Assembly (NCBI GenBank): GCA_903970295.1
Contig: CAJCHQ010000200.1
Location: 1-7,014, forward strand
DNA length: 7,014 nucleotides
Source: Bryobacterales bacterium
GTDB taxonomy: Bacteria > Cyanobacteriota > Vampirovibrionia > Obscuribacterales > Obscuribacteraceae
Direction: 5' to 3'
Made by a program: the position numbers and the translations under genes. The notes under the pieces are model-generated. The model was not told the DNA's origin. It saw only the letters and a program-made list of their open reading frames with translations, and did not search any database. Numbering within the stretch: position 1 is the first letter of the stretch; the number at the start of each line of letters is the position of its first letter. This document shows, piece by piece, positions 6,305 to 7,014 of the stretch.

Positions 6305-6505
6305 ATGAGTAAAAACGTAGTGTTCGTAATTTTGGGACTAGTTGTCGTCGTCGTCGTCTGCTTTTACCTACAATCATTAGTGGTCAAGCAACTGATGCCG
6401 CAGGCTCCGATTGATGACACTGCCACAGGAGTTCCGGCAGCATCGACTCCGGCAGCACATAACGCCAACAAATCCATTCTCGGCGCGCCCACCAAAAAGC
6501 ATTAA
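6305..6505 (+). CDS. Small single-span membrane protein, unknown function
   Basis: A protein of 66 residues that I cannot assign to a family. Residues 5-22 form one strongly hydrophobic span (VVFVILGLVVVVVVCFYL) after a short N-terminus with one Lys. A Pro/Ala/Thr-rich, probably unstructured tail follows and ends in basic residues (TKKH). The short N-terminal segment and long soluble tail suggest a membrane anchor; orientation is not clear. GAGGG ends 3 nt before the ATG, a close but usable ribosome site. Five GTC triplets (6344-6358) code for most of the six consecutive valines. It is divergent from imuA and convergent with the permease gene (37 nt between stops). The clear ribosome site, start and hydrophobic span support a real gene. 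Confidence 0.65.
   Translation: MSKNVVFVILGLVVVVVVCFYLQSLVVKQLMPQAPIDDTATGVPAASTPAAHNANKSILGAPTKKH
6344..6358 (+). repeat. (GTC)5 trinucleotide repeat within the membrane span of the small protein
   Basis: Five perfect GTC units follow one GTT, in frame, coding V14-V18 after V13. Slippage here would change the length of the membrane span by whole residues without breaking the frame. Confidence 0.8.
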
Positions 6506-6542
6506 TCGCTCAAGAGCCGCCATCGGCAACGACACTAACGCT

Positions 6543-6990
6543 TCATTCGGAAACCGGCAGATCTGCAGGCGAGCCAATTTGTATTGCGCTCGAAAGCGAA
6601 AGTGAGGCCGAGGCACCAGAGTCGGCCGGAGACCCCGCAGTCAAGGGGGGAGCGATTGCCGCAGCTGTTGGCAGTGAAGCACCACCGAGTGCAAGTTGAG
6701 TCGTTGCTGGTCGAATTCGGGCCGAAACATGATTGATCAAAACATTGATCACGCAAGCAAAGGGCAAAGAGCAAATAATGCCAGACATGCCATCCATCCT
6801 GGCGCCCACCATGATTGCCACAAAAATCATAACCGGATGCAAACCAATGACGTTACCGATATATCTGGGCGCAATGATATTGTCTTTCAACCACTGCACC
6901 AGATTCAGTACCGCAAAGATAATCAAAACTTGCCACAGACGGCTGACCGAAATAAAATCCATGCCATCAATGCCAACCGATATGACGATC
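6543..6990 (-). CDS. AI-2E family permease, C-terminal fragment (N-terminus missing at the contig end)
   Basis: 148 residues are visible, from where adapter sequence begins to the TGA at 6543. The diagnostic stretch is WLKDNIIAPRYIGNVIGLHPVMIFVAIMVGARMDGMSGIICSLPFACVINVLIN, broken here by my reading into its parts: DNIIAPRYIGN, then GLHPVMIFVAIMVGA, then GMSGIICSLPFACVINVL. It matches the C-terminal core of the AI-2E/PerM transporter family (Pfam PF01594): a helix, a P-R/K-x-G-x-x-x-G-L-H-P loop, then two more membrane helices. Members are polytopic, usually about 350 residues, so roughly two thirds are missing. Known members export the AI-2 signal or drive Na+/H+ exchange; the substrate here cannot be told. 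After the last helix is a tail of about 50 residues rich in Ala, Ser, Pro and Gly. The ATG at 6962 is internal, not the start, since the frame is open and family-like upstream (IVISVGIDG). Confidence 0.85.
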
Positions 6991-7014
6991 AGATCGGAAG
7001 AGCGTCGTGTAGGG
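6991..7014 (+). other. Illumina TruSeq adapter read-through at the contig end (artefact)
   Basis: The final 24 bases begin AGATCGGAAGAGCGTCGTGT and match the standard TruSeq adapter (reverse complement of the P5-side read-1 primer) from its first base to the contig end. It is library sequence that was not trimmed, so genomic DNA ends at 6990. Confidence 0.97.

Noticed and set aside
6516..6527. GCCG-CCAT-CGGC hairpin between the small membrane gene and the permease as a terminator
   Set aside because: The stem has only 4 bp and no T-run on either strand; chance occurrence is likely.
6535..6774. Alternative minus-strand frame overlapping the permease tail
   Set aside because: It is a Cys/Arg-rich frame within the AI-2E-type coding region with no recognisable content.
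1..7014. CRISPR arrays, tRNA or rRNA genes, insertion sequences, phage or defence systems
   Set aside because: I saw no regularly spaced repeats, cloverleaf-like sequence, transposase motifs or terminal inverted repeats on either strand.

Overview
This is a bacterial chromosomal contig end: densely packed genes, Shine-Dalgarno starts, mid-range base composition, and no phage, transposon, CRISPR or RNA gene that I can see. The lineage cannot be read securely. The gene mix (a very large uncharacterised protein, an HD-domain oxygenase-like protein, an ImuA-ImuB pair and an AI-2E-type permease) and the general protein style remind me of non-photosynthetic relatives of Cyanobacteria (Obscuribacterales/Melainabacteria type). 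That is an impression only; no marker gene is present.

Layout from left to right. (1) Positions 1-2777, minus strand: one uninterrupted frame of 925 codons that runs off the left edge. It encodes a giant protein I do not recognise. Its clearest internal structure is a 100-residue unit present twice, 307 residues apart, 42% identical without a gap. (2) Positions 2778-2969: a divergent, AT-rich control region with a 26-bp imperfect direct repeat (copies 85 bp apart) and a perfect 8-bp inverted repeat next to the ribosome binding site of the rightward gene. (3) Positions 2970-3551, plus strand: a 193-residue HD-domain protein of the COG4341/PhnZ-like type. (4) Positions 3563-6068, minus strand: a two-gene operon, imuA-like (RecA-fold ATPase) then imuB-like (Y-family polymerase homologue without catalytic acids). 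The two overlap by 80-89 nt. It converges on the HD gene with an 11-nt gap. (5) Positions 6069-6304: a divergent intergenic region with a GTAT-rich element. (6) Positions 6305-6505, plus strand: a 66-residue single-span membrane protein. (7) Positions 6543-6990, minus strand: the C-terminal part of an AI-2E family permease, cut off at its N-terminus. (8) Positions 6991-7014 are Illumina adapter sequence, not genomic DNA.

Functionally, imuA and imuB are the best-understood part. In bacteria that have them, they work with the error-prone polymerase DnaE2 in damage-induced mutagenesis. No dnaE2 lies in this window and I found no recognisable LexA box, so regulation here is open. The other genes show no obvious pathway link to each other. 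The most novel material is the giant repeat-bearing protein. The extra-long imuA/imuB overlap and the degenerate clamp-binding motif of ImuB are also worth checking.
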